64,000 bases of DNA from Tribonema minus (lineage: Eukaryota; Sar; Xanthophyceae; Tribonematales; Tribonemataceae). The position numbers and the translations under genes were made by a program. Each line of letters begins with the position of its first letter. The first letter of the stretch is position 1. The notes beneath the pieces are model-generated. The model worked only from the letters and a program-made list of their open reading frames with translations, had not been told where the DNA came from and searched no databases. Location: NCBI GenBank assembly GCA_017506865.1, contig JAFCMP010000368.1, positions 744,001 through 808,000 of the forward strand. The letters run 5' to 3'. Of the stretch, positions 32,301-39,620 are shown piece after piece.

Positions 32301-34825
32301 CCGGCTGCACTGCCGCCGCCGGCACCGCTGCTGCTGCCGCCTCCGGTTCTGCTGCCGCTAGTCGCTCTGCTACTGCTGACGTCTGCATCATTGCTGCCGC
32401 TGCGAACGCGTCCTCCATTGCCACGTCCGCGCCCTCCACTGCGACCCCGACCCCCTCGTGTAGCACTGCTGCCCCCGCGTTCCGGCCTCTTTGAGCTGCC
32501 GGAGGAGCTGCTGCCACCAGCCTGAGCAGCAGGTGCCTGCTGCGCGTGCGCTGGTCCCTTTGCGTAGGGGTTGCCGATGGGTGTGCACGCCGGTTGCTGC
32601 TGTGGCAGCGACGTGGTAGCTGTTGCCGTCGATGCATCAGGTGCTAGCGGTGCTGCTGATGCTGTTGTTGACAATGTTGCCGCCACTGCAGCGGGTGAAG
32701 TGATAGGCCTGCATTTGCGGCAGTGCTTGCCCGCGCTGGCATCGCTGCTGTCCACTCTGAATGTCTTGTTGGCATGAAACAGGTTTTTGCACAAGGCACA
32801 CTCGGTGTAGATGGTTTGCAAGTGCGACGTGCTGAGGTCGGAGCGCTCCATGAACGTTGTTGCTGTCCCACTGTGGTGTTTGCGCTGGTGCTTCGCCGCG
32901 ATGTGGGCGTTTAACCTCTGCTGTAACGAGAGCAGCGACATGCCCTTCTTCACCACGAGGTCGCATAAGTTGCACTTGTACTCCGGGTCCGCACTGCCTC
33001 CACCTCCAGCTTCGTCGTCTAGCATCAGACGTTGCTGTTCCAGACTGTTATGACCTGTTCTAGAGCGCTTGACTGCACTTTGCCCGCCCGTGTGCTCCCC
33101 TTCGCCTGTTTGATCGGAAATTGACCAACCGTCATTCTGTACCCTCTTGCGTTTGTGCGCTGCGCGTCCGTCTCCAGTTGCTCTGCTGCTGCCACTCGTG
33201 CCATCGTCCTGTTGACAAGCGCCATTGCCATCTGCAGCACTGGTGCTAATATCCTGCGCTTGTGCGCACGCTAGATCGGATTCCTTGCATTTCTGCGCTG
33301 ATTCAGAGTTGGCAATACGGGCCTCCCGCCGCCGCCATGATATTCTTTTCATGATCTCTGCTACGCCATGGTGCTACATGCTACAGCTACATACCTATCC
33401 GCATCTCGTGGAGGCCTACTAGATTCCTGTACTTCCTCACTCGGTACCTGTGTACTATGTAAAAAGTACATGTGAGGTTGAGGTCAAAGTTGAAGCTGTA
33501 GTCCGTGGCGTGCGGCGGCGCGGTCTCATTCGTGCAGGCGTGGGCCGGCATGGTGTACCGCAGGTATGCAGTAAATTAATATACGCTTGCAGTTGAACTT
33601 GAAGTCAACTTTGAATGTTTTGTGAATGTACACATAAAGTTGAAGTTGAGTTGAAGCTCTGTCGGTGGCGTACGGCGGCGCGGTCGCGTTTGTGCAGGCG
33701 TGGGGCCGGCATGGTGTACCACAGGGTATGTATGTAATTGAAGTTGGAGTTGACTTACACATTTCCAAGTTGAGCTTGTGTCCGTGGCATGCGGCGGCGC
33801 GGTCGCGTCGTGCAGCCGTGGGCCGGCATGGTGTACCGCAGGTATGTATATGAATGGAGTGCAGTTTGAGTCGAAGTTGAGGTCGCAGTCAAAGTACAAT
33901 GAAATTGAAGTTCTTGGCGTGCGGCGGCGCGGTCGCGTTTGTGCAGGCGCGGTGCCGGTATGGTGTACCGCAGGCATGCATGTTTGAATGTGCACACCAA
34001 ATTGAAGTTGACGCGAGCGCGTGGGGCCGGCAGGCATGCATGTGAACAGCTGTCGGCAGCTCGCTCACCGCCGCACCGTCCCTTGACTCCTCCTCTGTAC
34101 CGTCACGGAGGCGACTTGCAGCAGCAGCAGCCGCTCTACATCGCAGCGAGCGCCCCCGGCGAATTCCTCTCTTACCGCGGCCACGGCCTCCTCTACTCCA
34201 CGAAATGAACATCAGTCTCAGGTTCACAAACATGCGCATTTTTATAGCAGCAATGTAGGTGTCACCTTGCTCGTACGTTCCTCAGCTCCTATGTTAACCC
34301 TTCACAGAGGCGATCTGCAGCAGCAGCACCCCCTCTACATCGCGGCGAGCGCCCCTGGCGAATTCCTCTTCTACCAGCATGACCAAAAGATCAACAATAT
34401 TTCATTGTGTCTTTTTGTATCATGTAAATAACCATGTAATTACACATAACAGCGTCACCTTGCTCACCGCCCGCTCCTCTACTCCATCCCTGTTTCTCCG
34501 CAGAGGGGACTTGCAGCAGCAGCACCCGCTCTACATTGCAGCAAGCGCCCCCGACGAATTCCTCTCCTACGGCGGCTACGGCCTCCTCTACTCCGACTTC
34601 AACCCGAACGGCCACCTACCCTCTCTCAAAAGCGCTCTCGGGCCCAAGATGCCCCCCATCACGGAATCCCCCAACATGACGACATTGGAGATGGGGAAGG
34701 GGGCGATGCCGGGCCGCGATGCGCTCGGCAGGCCCGTGACAGCTGCCTCCCCGGGGTCATGGCTCGCAGAGGGGGCGTACAATGGGGGGGGAGGGGGGGG
34801 GGCGGGGGCCACGCCCTCCCAGTAA
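23393..34825 (+). CDS. Gene B: unrecognised multipass membrane protein, 4 exons
   Basis: Exons: 23393-23800, 26042-26314, 27160-27524 and 34504-34825. They total 1368 nt (455 aa plus TAA), and all joins keep frame, including a split Arg codon (AG|A) between exons 3 and 4. The ATG at 23,393 (MSAGGHQSQEPQGTLLQRF) is chosen as the first Met of the hydrophobic ORF; an upstream coding exon joined at CAG|TCTAAGG is possible. I count about eight hydrophobic segments: three in exon 1 (for example AGIFIFMYAMVMALSLLPVA), two in exon 2 (VVAIVVSVGCGVATLAVCAL; VMLVLAAYSVAQCAV) and three in exon 3 (FFLYTALCAFGMEL; VGIVAQLYLGLSVAAGL; CVYAVIAVAAACGGAVAF). The exon 4 tail is soluble and ends in polyG and Ser/Pro. 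I recognise no family. Introns 1-3 are junction echo arrays, and intron 3 hosts a 5.7 kb retrotransposon on the opposite strand. Confidence 0.72.
24480..24660. repeat. CTGCTGCAG hairpin repeats in gene B intron 1
   Basis: Three to four units of GCTGCTGCAGTAGCAGCTGC type alternate with CTAGGGTTAGGGCT and GTGCTCAACTCC segments. Each unit can fold as a small hairpin. Confidence 0.6.
25165..25335. repeat. Repeat R3 and GGTACC tandem units in gene B intron 1
   Basis: An R3 unit (GGTGTTGTCGATACAACGCA) runs into repeated ACGGGTACCTAGATGTACTG units (25,268-25,320). GTACC/GGTAC palindromes recur about every 22 bases. Another R3 lies at 25,465-25,500. Confidence 0.6.
25715..25925 (+). repeat. Acceptor-side echoes of gene B exon 2
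   Basis: CGACCCCGCAGCGCAGGGCG with GCGCATTAT (about 25,727) and CGACCCCGCAGCGCAGTCCG (about 25,883) copy the exon 2 acceptor region (CGACCCCGCAGCGCAGTCCA). A GCGCAGCGCGTAACCCA segment precedes each, as it does before the real exon. Confidence 0.7.
26650..27159 (+). repeat. Acceptor-side echo array of gene B exon 3 (three copies)
   Basis: Copies at 26,657-26,720, 26,820-26,910 and 26,995-27,080 repeat the first 70 or so bases of exon 3 (CAATTCTTCCTGTACACCGC, then GGCATGGAGCTCACCAACAC, CGTCTCCTGGGAGG). Each follows a run of Cs and an AG. They are more than 85% alike by eye, and each keeps an open frame through TNTVSWE before diverging, so they appear recent. The second copy hits a stop after GGGAA. 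Confidence 0.85.
27585..27662 (+). repeat. Donor-side echo of gene B exon 3, first copy
   Basis: This is a near-identical copy of the exon 3 end (GCGTGCGGCGGCGCAGTCGC, then CGTGCAGGCGTGGGCGGGCA, TCGTGTACCGCAGGTACG), 70 bp after the real donor. It still carries a usable-looking GTACGC donor. Confidence 0.85.
27755..28046. repeat. 3'-terminal inverted repeat (hairpin) of the retrotransposon
   Basis: The outer arms, about 100-145 bp, match imperfectly: CCCGAGATGCCATTTGGCGG at the left border and its complement ending at 28,046. The inner core, 27,859-27,948, is a 90-bp palindrome with one mismatched pair; GCGCCCTGAGCGAGAATTA faces TAATTCTCGCTCAGGGCGC across AAAAAGTACTTTTT. The left edge coincides with the inferred target-site duplication. 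Confidence 0.9.
28055..33352 (-). CDS. Retrotransposon polyprotein: zinc fingers, reverse transcriptase, CCHC and RLE endonuclease
   Basis: This single intact 1765-aa ORF begins at ATG 33,352. Residues about 124-155 form a C2H2-like finger (CNLC...HIAAKH), and residues about 180-213 form a second Cys cluster (CALC...CRKC). Residues about 280-430 are RGG/Ser-Gly rich. The RT spans about 690-1000: AGPSGLRYSHLQDAL, catalytic LDLKNAFN (about 805), QRGFKQGDPAAPM and YMDD (about 902-905). About 330 residues of Ala-rich low complexity follow, which is unusual in length. The C-terminal CKLCG...H...C knuckle lies near 1545, and a restriction-like endonuclease signature (RMDIVLPADAF, then LMVDVTCFEAQ) lies at about 1610-1640. 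The reading frame is unbroken with all RT catalytic residues, so the copy may be recent. Long open frames on the opposite strand are shadows of the GC-rich repeats. Confidence 0.9.
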   Translation of the reverse strand: MKRISWRRREARIANSESAQKCKESDLACAQAQDISTSAADGNGACQQDDGTSGSSRATGDGRAAHKRKRVQNDGWSISDQTGEGEHTGGQSAVKRSRTGHNSLEQQRLMLDDEAGGGGSADPEYKCNLCDLVVKKGMSLLSLQQRLNAHIAAKHQRKHHSGTATTFMERSDLSTSHLQTIYTECALCKNLFHANKTFRVDSSDASAGKHCRKCRPITSPAAVAATLSTTASAAPLAPDASTATATTSLPQQQPACTPIGNPYAKGPAHAQQAPAAQAGGSSSSGSSKRPERGGSSATRGGRGRSGGRGRGNGGRVRSGSNDADVSSSRATSGSRTGGGSSSGAGGGSAAGTKDSGAGNGRSSDASSRSGGASNSGSGARTQNGRGGRGSGRSSDSGGRGCGRGGRGGGGGGPRAAGAATAAAAPGPAGAAGGAGGLFTWTISTPAVAAVLDSISLDELCKLQFATTRSLARPRNRRYVGAALENAATHLLAHTMTMFVNAAREPDSAGRVQRLQRSTILHHLMPSLITSTDGAPGITRSDRIRMLARGELDRLVPALLAHARAHRRWRARQQTEAAINAYVLQCMGTRGGLQQAARFLQPKTVAIPDDDCFAAMQSKHPPAAPGEQLHELSGMVDQLVAKAADMPAELSLLQGEGIEPETVAKLIQRASPYSGAGPSGLRYSHLQDALRTSWGRHEFAAVLTRWLQTVMREAARLPDAFWQLHGAGRLTPLAEQQEDGTAKQRPIVCGEVLQRLCTSVYVADRKDFLAELLEPDGQYGVAVSAGAEKAAMAGKLAYELGHWQFMLDLKNAFNMVFVLAAAEWVAAQLPDFLDYFIGTYVRTRPRLLFQHVDGSTRIIMSQRGFKQGDPAAPMLFCGAIAQCLKRFNEAAAAQRARRRMGAYMDDANVRTGACTLTQDDIQAVAQLKQHFAEVGLELNLTKSRALPGRGHVVTDHERQLLQQLGVQLVGDTDENQNRGAVLLGVPVGHSSFVDAWLRREAGAGGAGARFAERCARLTSPRAMFRLLRYCVVPRMTYCLRTIPTTQTAPAAKEWDRVTQWVLEHSMGLQPPGQTWRQFEQSGAHFHLAAHGPALQQARLPTRHGGLGITSACDIADAAYVAGTLQALQPALSGWAGVLQQAAPQAAADNAAEDAATQATPAAAAAAPAPAASAAATVTAAAAVASGGATAPAAATASAAGRAYGAAIPATHDAATAGSGAAAAAQAAPAAAAAAAAHGATTPAAAAAAAAAAAPASEAAAAAAAHVAPQVASAASLTAASTAAAAGIGNTAATGPTSLRAAAAPATGAASAGGAATVPAATAAMAVAAANAAGAAPTPAAAATPLAAAATAGGTAAAPAHAAAAAVNAGAARSTPAMLQGAAAAEVARLPLMRTIATAATSLRAATGDKLEHLLPPALTPLQQQPPTQQPPLRPTAGGGTGADAACVLDASALQLQCSLKRPNQSALADAVATELADKVEADLQQLPQGTQRTQALARFRSQRHMHSIGMAFLNEPMYSTTASFDGLSWQLAVKRAIGVEEQTAGCKLCGKSPGGTLHARLCQAPRVKAHDTIVHNSVKRATQRLLRQYLKTGLVDEDYTPFLGSAGPPGSRRMDIVLPADAFPVTGYDDPTRHLPLMVDVTCFEAQVASRAAKTAADPERCCRDQEAAKTTHYSGHYDQNCYKLATLAIGSFGSIGEQGRKLLEAVATEYASRMSVPGGARPKALKGIALARLRSALSAALHMAYSGRVMTHMAESRGGGTWRRT
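33500..33980 (+). repeat. Donor-side echo array of gene B exon 3, four copies beyond the retrotransposon
   Basis: Copies at about 33,507-33,565, 33,660-33,728, 33,783-33,845 and 33,915-33,975 repeat GCGTGCGGCGGCGCGGTCGC, GTGCAGGCGTGGGCCGGCAT and GGTGTACCGCAGGTATG. Each ends in a donor, and units are separated by GAAGTTGAGTTGAAG-type sequence. With the real exon end and the copy at 27,590 there were at least six, later split by the retrotransposon. Confidence 0.85.
34095..34385 (+). repeat. Acceptor-side echoes of gene B exon 4 (two copies)
   Basis: Copies at 34,100-34,205 and 34,306-34,378 repeat the first 75-100 bases of exon 4 (GGCGACTTGCAGCAGCAGCA, CTCTACATCGCAGCGAGCGC, GAATTCCTCT). The first keeps an open frame to LLYS-T and then a stop. 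Both lie upstream of the real exon, 34,504-34,825. Confidence 0.85.
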
Positions 34826-36820
34826 ACGCCAGCCCCCGCCCCTTCAGATGCCGTGCAAGCCAAAGTTCCACGGAGCTTTGCTGCCTGGAGTTTGGGGGGG
34901 GGGGGGTTCACGGCTGACGGCATAGGGGGGTGCTGGAGGCTGTATCCCCCTCCCTTCTCTTCTTGGAAGGGGGGGTTGCGGGGTCTCTGCGGCACACGCG
35001 CTACGTGCGCAGGGCGCTCCCTTTGTGCCAGGTGACTGTACGCAGCACACCGGGTGAACACCGCGGTACAGATCAGGGGAGGAGAAAAGAAGCCGTGGCG
35101 TGGTTGCTGAGCACTGCCGTGCCGCTGTGGAGCGCTGTTTTTCGGCGCTCACGCGCGCGCCTCGAGCCGCACACGCAGTAAAGAAAGACAGCTGGTGCGC
35201 GTTTGCTGAGCGCTGCTGTCGAGGAGTGTGTCTGCGGAGCGCTGCCGCCTCGCCGTCGCGTTGAAAACGGAAGAGAAATGAAGTTGAAGTTGAAGTCTGC
35301 GCGCGCGCGCGCATCCGCTGAGCACTGCTGTTCAGGAGTGCCTGCGGAGCGCTGACGTCTGGCGGCACGCACGCGCGTCGACTGCACCACACGCACATTA
35401 GAGAGGGGCGCTGTCTCGCCTACGGGCTGGTTCACACCGTAATCTGCAGCAGGGGGGCATCCGGGGAGGGGGGGGGGGGGGCATTGTCATTTGCGGCAGT
35501 GGTGAAGGGGGGGGGGGGTCATAACTGCGCCAAATGTACTTTCTCTTACTGTAGTGGTGGGGGAGGGGGGGAGGGGGGGGGAGGGGGGGGTCAGCACATG
35601 TTGGTGCGTTCCAGCCAGTCTGGAGCAGGGTGGGGACAGGGGGGTTGTAAAGGTTGGCTCAGATGTAATCTGCGATCTGTGCCAGTGGTGAGGCGGGCGG
35701 GGGGTGGGGGTACCAGGGTATCAGTACGTGTTGATCCGTTTTGGCGAGTCGGTCGTTTCAGGCCGCGCATTTGTCCGCCCGCTTCTTGCTTCCGTGCGTG
35801 CAGCACAGGTGCACAAACACACTGTGGTTTGGTGATACTTCAAGTACAACTTCCACACTCTCAGACAGCTTCCTCTGCATAATGTATCAGAGTTCTGTCG
35901 CGACGCGTCCATTGCCTGTGGCTCCATGCTGCAGCCTCTCTTGGTGGCAGGAAATGATGGTTTCTCATTATTCAGTGAAATGGCTAGGCAGGTTTGCTCG
36001 AATGAATTGCCTTATGGTGTATATGATGGTGCACCTCACATGTTGACAAGAAAGGCCGGAGATGCTTGAAAGTTGGCAAAGCAGCGTTGTCTACAACAAT
36101 GACAAACCATCAGCATGCTGCGCTTGCTAGCTTCACAATTGAGCATTGAAATCACGCGGACGCTTCCTGCTGCTTCGGCACAGGTGTGCACCGTGGCTGC
36201 TCTGCCATTGGATGTTGACATTGTCGACGCCATTACTATTATTAGTAATGCATTGCCTCACCCCTTGCTGTTGACTGTGGCTTCCCAAATCAAGGGTTAC
36301 CTACTTTAGCTATTGCTACCGGCTGCTTCCCCATTCTGATGGGTGGACAGTGGATGGCCAACTCCAACAGGTGCTGTTGCCAAATTTCACATCAAGTATC
36401 CTGAGCATGTCCTGTAAACAGTGAATGACTGGATTTTGCCATGTTGCGCTTGACTCAGTGACTTGAGGGTTTTCAGCACTCTGGTGATGCAGGTCACTGC
36501 CAGTTTTTCACAAATGAAACCGTCGTCGCCTACTCACCTCTCCCTCCCCTCCCCTCCACAACACACACTGCTGCAACCAAGCACGCACATAAATGCAGAA
36601 CAGTTTCGCATACTTCAATTTGGTCACCCTGAGTGCACGACAATGCGCATGCGACGTGCCTGCATGCCAAATTCAAAATGAGGCAAGCCCGAACACATCA
36701 CGATTCAAAGTCTGAAGATGCACATCACACACATGCAAGCGATGGTTTGCAGTTTGCACAAGGGGGTCGACCACAGAGCACACGAGTAGAATGAGCTAAA
36801 TAACTTAAAAATAAGGCATG
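34826..36820. other. Stretch without a recognised gene
   Basis: The stretch has long G runs (34,895-34,910, 35,465-35,480, 35,505-35,515, 35,560-35,590) and paired segments near 35,215 and 35,330 (GAGGAGTGTGTCTGCGGAGC and GGAGTGCCTGCGGAGCGCTG). A frame open at about 35,857-36,072 (reading LLVAGNDGFSLFSEMARQV and PYGVYDGAPHMLTRKAGDA) looks protein-like, but it lacks a start and I recognise no family. It may be a decayed element. Confidence 0.35.
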
Positions 36821-36824
36821 TACA

Positions 36825-38115
36825 TGGCGCAGGCGGCAGAGAAGGAAACACAAACACTTTGAAAACAATGCCACACAGCGGGTTGTCCAACACCAATGTA
36901 ATTCAGATAGACGCTCATTCTATGGTGCCATGTTATATGAACACAGGCACCACAAAAAACTTCAATTGAAGTGGCCCAGTCACAGGGTGCGTGTGCACAC
37001 AACATATATGGCGGCTGGCATGCGCCACTCAGCACCGATGGCGCAGGTGCTTGAACATTAGGTCTCTCTGAGATAATAGAAAGCTCATGCTGCGCCGCCG
37101 CGGCATACACAAGGCGCTGCTGCTGCGGGTGGGACACAAAGTGCACTGTGACAGCAGTGCCTACATGACATCAACAACTGTCAAAGGAAGCTGACGCACG
37201 TTGCAACCGCCAACACATATCGCGATCGGTCAATGCGCAATGGCGCCGACACTTAGGGTTAGGCTTACGGTTGGGAACGCGAGCCCACACACATCTTCAT
37301 GGAACTTCAAAGGCACAACCGCCTCCTGCCTGTTGAGCTTACACTCACGCATCTAAAGCACACGAGGGCGACTGGAAAAAATCTCCGACGTGGTGCTTGC
37401 GCGGGCCACCTGAGCCAGCGCGGGCCACCTGAGCCAGCGCGAAGCAACGGACACCGCAACGGCCACTGGCACGCAAACGTGCGCCGTCACACCGCCAACG
37501 GTTCAATGCGTTACGCGCTGCCCCCCGCTCCCAGTCGGTGCTGCGCGAGCAAGGGGTGCGCGAGGAGTGCGCGCGCGTGCGGCCGCGCGCGCGCCTCCGG
37601 CACGAGGCAGCAGCGCAGGAAAACGCTGAACGCCGGCGACGGCGCGAAGCGCGAGCTCATGTGTGCGCGCGCGTCTGCGCGCCGCGTGCCACCGCAGCCG
37701 CCAGCTCGCGCGTTTGTGCCTTCGTCAGCGCCGCCGCCGCCGCCTCCGCCGCCGCGGACGGGCGCCGCTCCAGCAGCGCCACCAGCGGCAGCTGCTGCGG
37801 CGGCGCGGCACCGCCGTCGCCGAGCGCGTTTGCTGGCGTCATTGGCCCCTGGCACCCGTTGCGAGCGATAGTGTGGTGCGCTGTGAGGCTGTCCGGCGGC
37901 GGTGGCGGCGGCAGTGGCGGCGGCAGCGGCGTGCGCGCGCCGCAGATAATGGCGTTCGCGACGAGCGCCATGCCGAGCGGTTGATCTCGTTGTTCTCTGG
38001 CGGCAGCGGGCACATGCCGCCGTTGGCGACGGTCGCGAGCGTGATGCCCGTGCGCCACACGTCGGAGTTAAGATGGAGTACCCGGGGCCTGCGAGCCGCT
38101 CAGGGGCCATATCGC
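36825..38115 (-). pseudogene. Inverted, 5'-truncated pseudogene copy of the kinase gene 3' half and flank
   Basis: The minus strand resembles the plus strand of the kinase locus from its MAPERL motif (38,095-38,114 here) to about 46,080, including roughly 800 bp of downstream flank with the same TAACCCTAAGTGTCGGCGCC block. Catalytic subdomains before MAPERL are missing, and the frame shifts right after AGPGYSI. The Ala-rich array is reduced to one LTKAQTREL-type unit, against about eight in the intact gene. Subdomain XI (FAPSPAFSVFLRCCLVPEAR) is readable again in a minus frame. The truncated end abuts the foldback element, so a rearrangement or insertion probably created the breakpoint. Confidence 0.8.
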
Positions 38116-38156
38116 GCTTTTGAAGCGCTTTTTGTCGCCGTGTGCGACGGCTCATC

Positions 38157-39567
38157 ATGTCATATTGGCTGCACTCCATTCGCGCTAGGGCAAATGCACT
38201 TGGCCGCCCCATTGCATTCCAGCTAGCTGCCGCAACCTGACTTGCATGGAAGTGAGTGTTGTTGACTTTTGTGTGCCAACAGCGCAACAAACGCCCATCT
38301 ATCTGTTCGATCGTGCAACAAACTGCGACAAACATATCTACCTCTGTTTGTCTACTGCGACAAACTTCATGCTCGAGTTGAGCTTTCCTTCAGATCCACT
38401 TGTAAAGGTCAATGCCAAAAGGCAGATGCCAGCACTCTTCTTGAGCGAAGGAAGCGCGCTGTGGTTGTCCTGGCCAGGTTGCTAGTGCAAAGTTCTATTT
38501 CTTTGGTGCCAGGACGGACGAAGGGCGAGCCATTGCAGCAGCAGTTCCCCGATAAACACCACGTCGGTCATGGTGCACCACCGCGTTCACATGCTGTGCT
38601 TTGCGCACAGCGGTCCACGTCACCTCTGAGGTGTGCCACTGCAGCTGGTACCAAGCAGTTCTCCGTTCTCGGCATTGCTGCATCATGATCTCGCTAGCAA
38701 CCAGCTTTGAACTCTGCATGCCGTGCCTGCCGCCGTACGCATGTGCGCCGACCAGGTGCGCCGTCTGCTGGAACGCCTCCCACCACATCAACAACCAGAT
38801 GTCAGGCAACCGCATCGCGGCTGGCGACTCGCCGTACGCCCCCGCCAACCAGCTGGCCGTGTGCCTGCCGTGCCAGTACGCTGCGGGGGCGGTGAACGGC
38901 TTCGAGGCCGCGTGGCGCTGGGGCTGGTTGTCACGTTGCTGGCTATGTGGGACGATCAGCACTCAGAGCTGCCTGGCGACACATGTCCCACATGGCCAGC
39001 AACGTGACAACCAGCCCCAGCGCCACGCGGCCTCGAAGCCGTTCACCGCCCCCGCAGCGTACTGGCACGGCAGGCACACGGCCAGCTGGTTGGCGGGGGC
39101 GTACGGCGAGTCGCCGGCTGCGATGCGGTCGCATGACACCTGGTTGTTGAAGTGGTGAAAGGTGTCCCCGCAGACGGCGGACCTGGTCGGCTCGCATGCA
39201 TACGGCGGCAGGCACGGCATACGCAGTTCGTCGCTAGCGAGATCATGATGCAGCAATGCCGAGAACGCTGGCATGTGAGGCGGGCGGATTGCCAATCATG
39301 CAGATGCAGGCCACGCCGTCTGTACTAGGGCTTCCGCTCAGGCATGCACATGAAGGCAGCAGGTCAAGCATTGAATCGTACGGCACTCAGCCTGGAAGGA
39401 TGGATGGCGGTGCTGTTGCAGCTGCGCGGCCTCAGCGCAGATGCCGACACATCGATTGAGGAGGCACATGATGCAAGCCAGGTTGCGGTAGCTAGCTGGA
39501 ATGCAATGGGGCGGCCAACTTGCAGTGCATTTGCCATAGCGCGAATGGAGTGCAGCCAATATGACAT
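38157..39567. mobile_element. Foldback (terminal inverted repeat) element, 1.4 kb
   Basis: Outer arms of about 90-100 bp (38,157-38,248 and 39,468-39,567) are inverted copies sharing GCACTCCATTCGCGCTAGGG, CCGCCCCATTGCATTCCAGC and CTAGCTGCCGCAACCTG. Nested inside is a second, longer inverted repeat: arms about 38,671-38,955 and 38,980-39,271, with a spacer of about 25-30 bp. Each inner arm, read toward the centre, encodes the same Cys-rich stretch (MPCLPPYACAPTRCAVCWN; APANQLAVCLPCQYAAGAVN). It looks like a foldback transposon or a palindromic duplication of a small coding unit. I see no transposase. Confidence 0.75.
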
Positions 39568-39620
39568 CAAAGAGTGTATGTGGCCATTTGGGTTGGCATA
39601 TACTATGAGTAGGATGACAT

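Larger units (their letters stand above)
27755..33462 (-). mobile_element. Non-LTR retrotransposon with restriction-like endonuclease, nested in gene B intron 3
   Basis: This is a 5.7 kb element bounded by a 9-bp direct repeat AAAGTACAT (27,746-27,754 and 33,463-33,471), read as a target-site duplication. It encodes one 1765-codon ORF on the minus strand. Its 3' terminus (left end) is a long imperfect inverted repeat with a 90-bp near-perfect core (27,859-27,948). It landed inside the donor-side echo array of gene B exon 3, so copies of that exon end flank it on both sides. The domain order (N-terminal zinc fingers, RT, CCHC knuckle, endonuclease near the C-terminus) is that of R2/HERO/NeSL-type elements; I do not assign a clade. 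Confidence 0.85.

Noticed and set aside
28968..32525. Open frames on the plus strand within the retrotransposon
   Set aside because: They are antisense shadows of the Ala-rich and RGG-rich repeats in the 1765-codon ORF.
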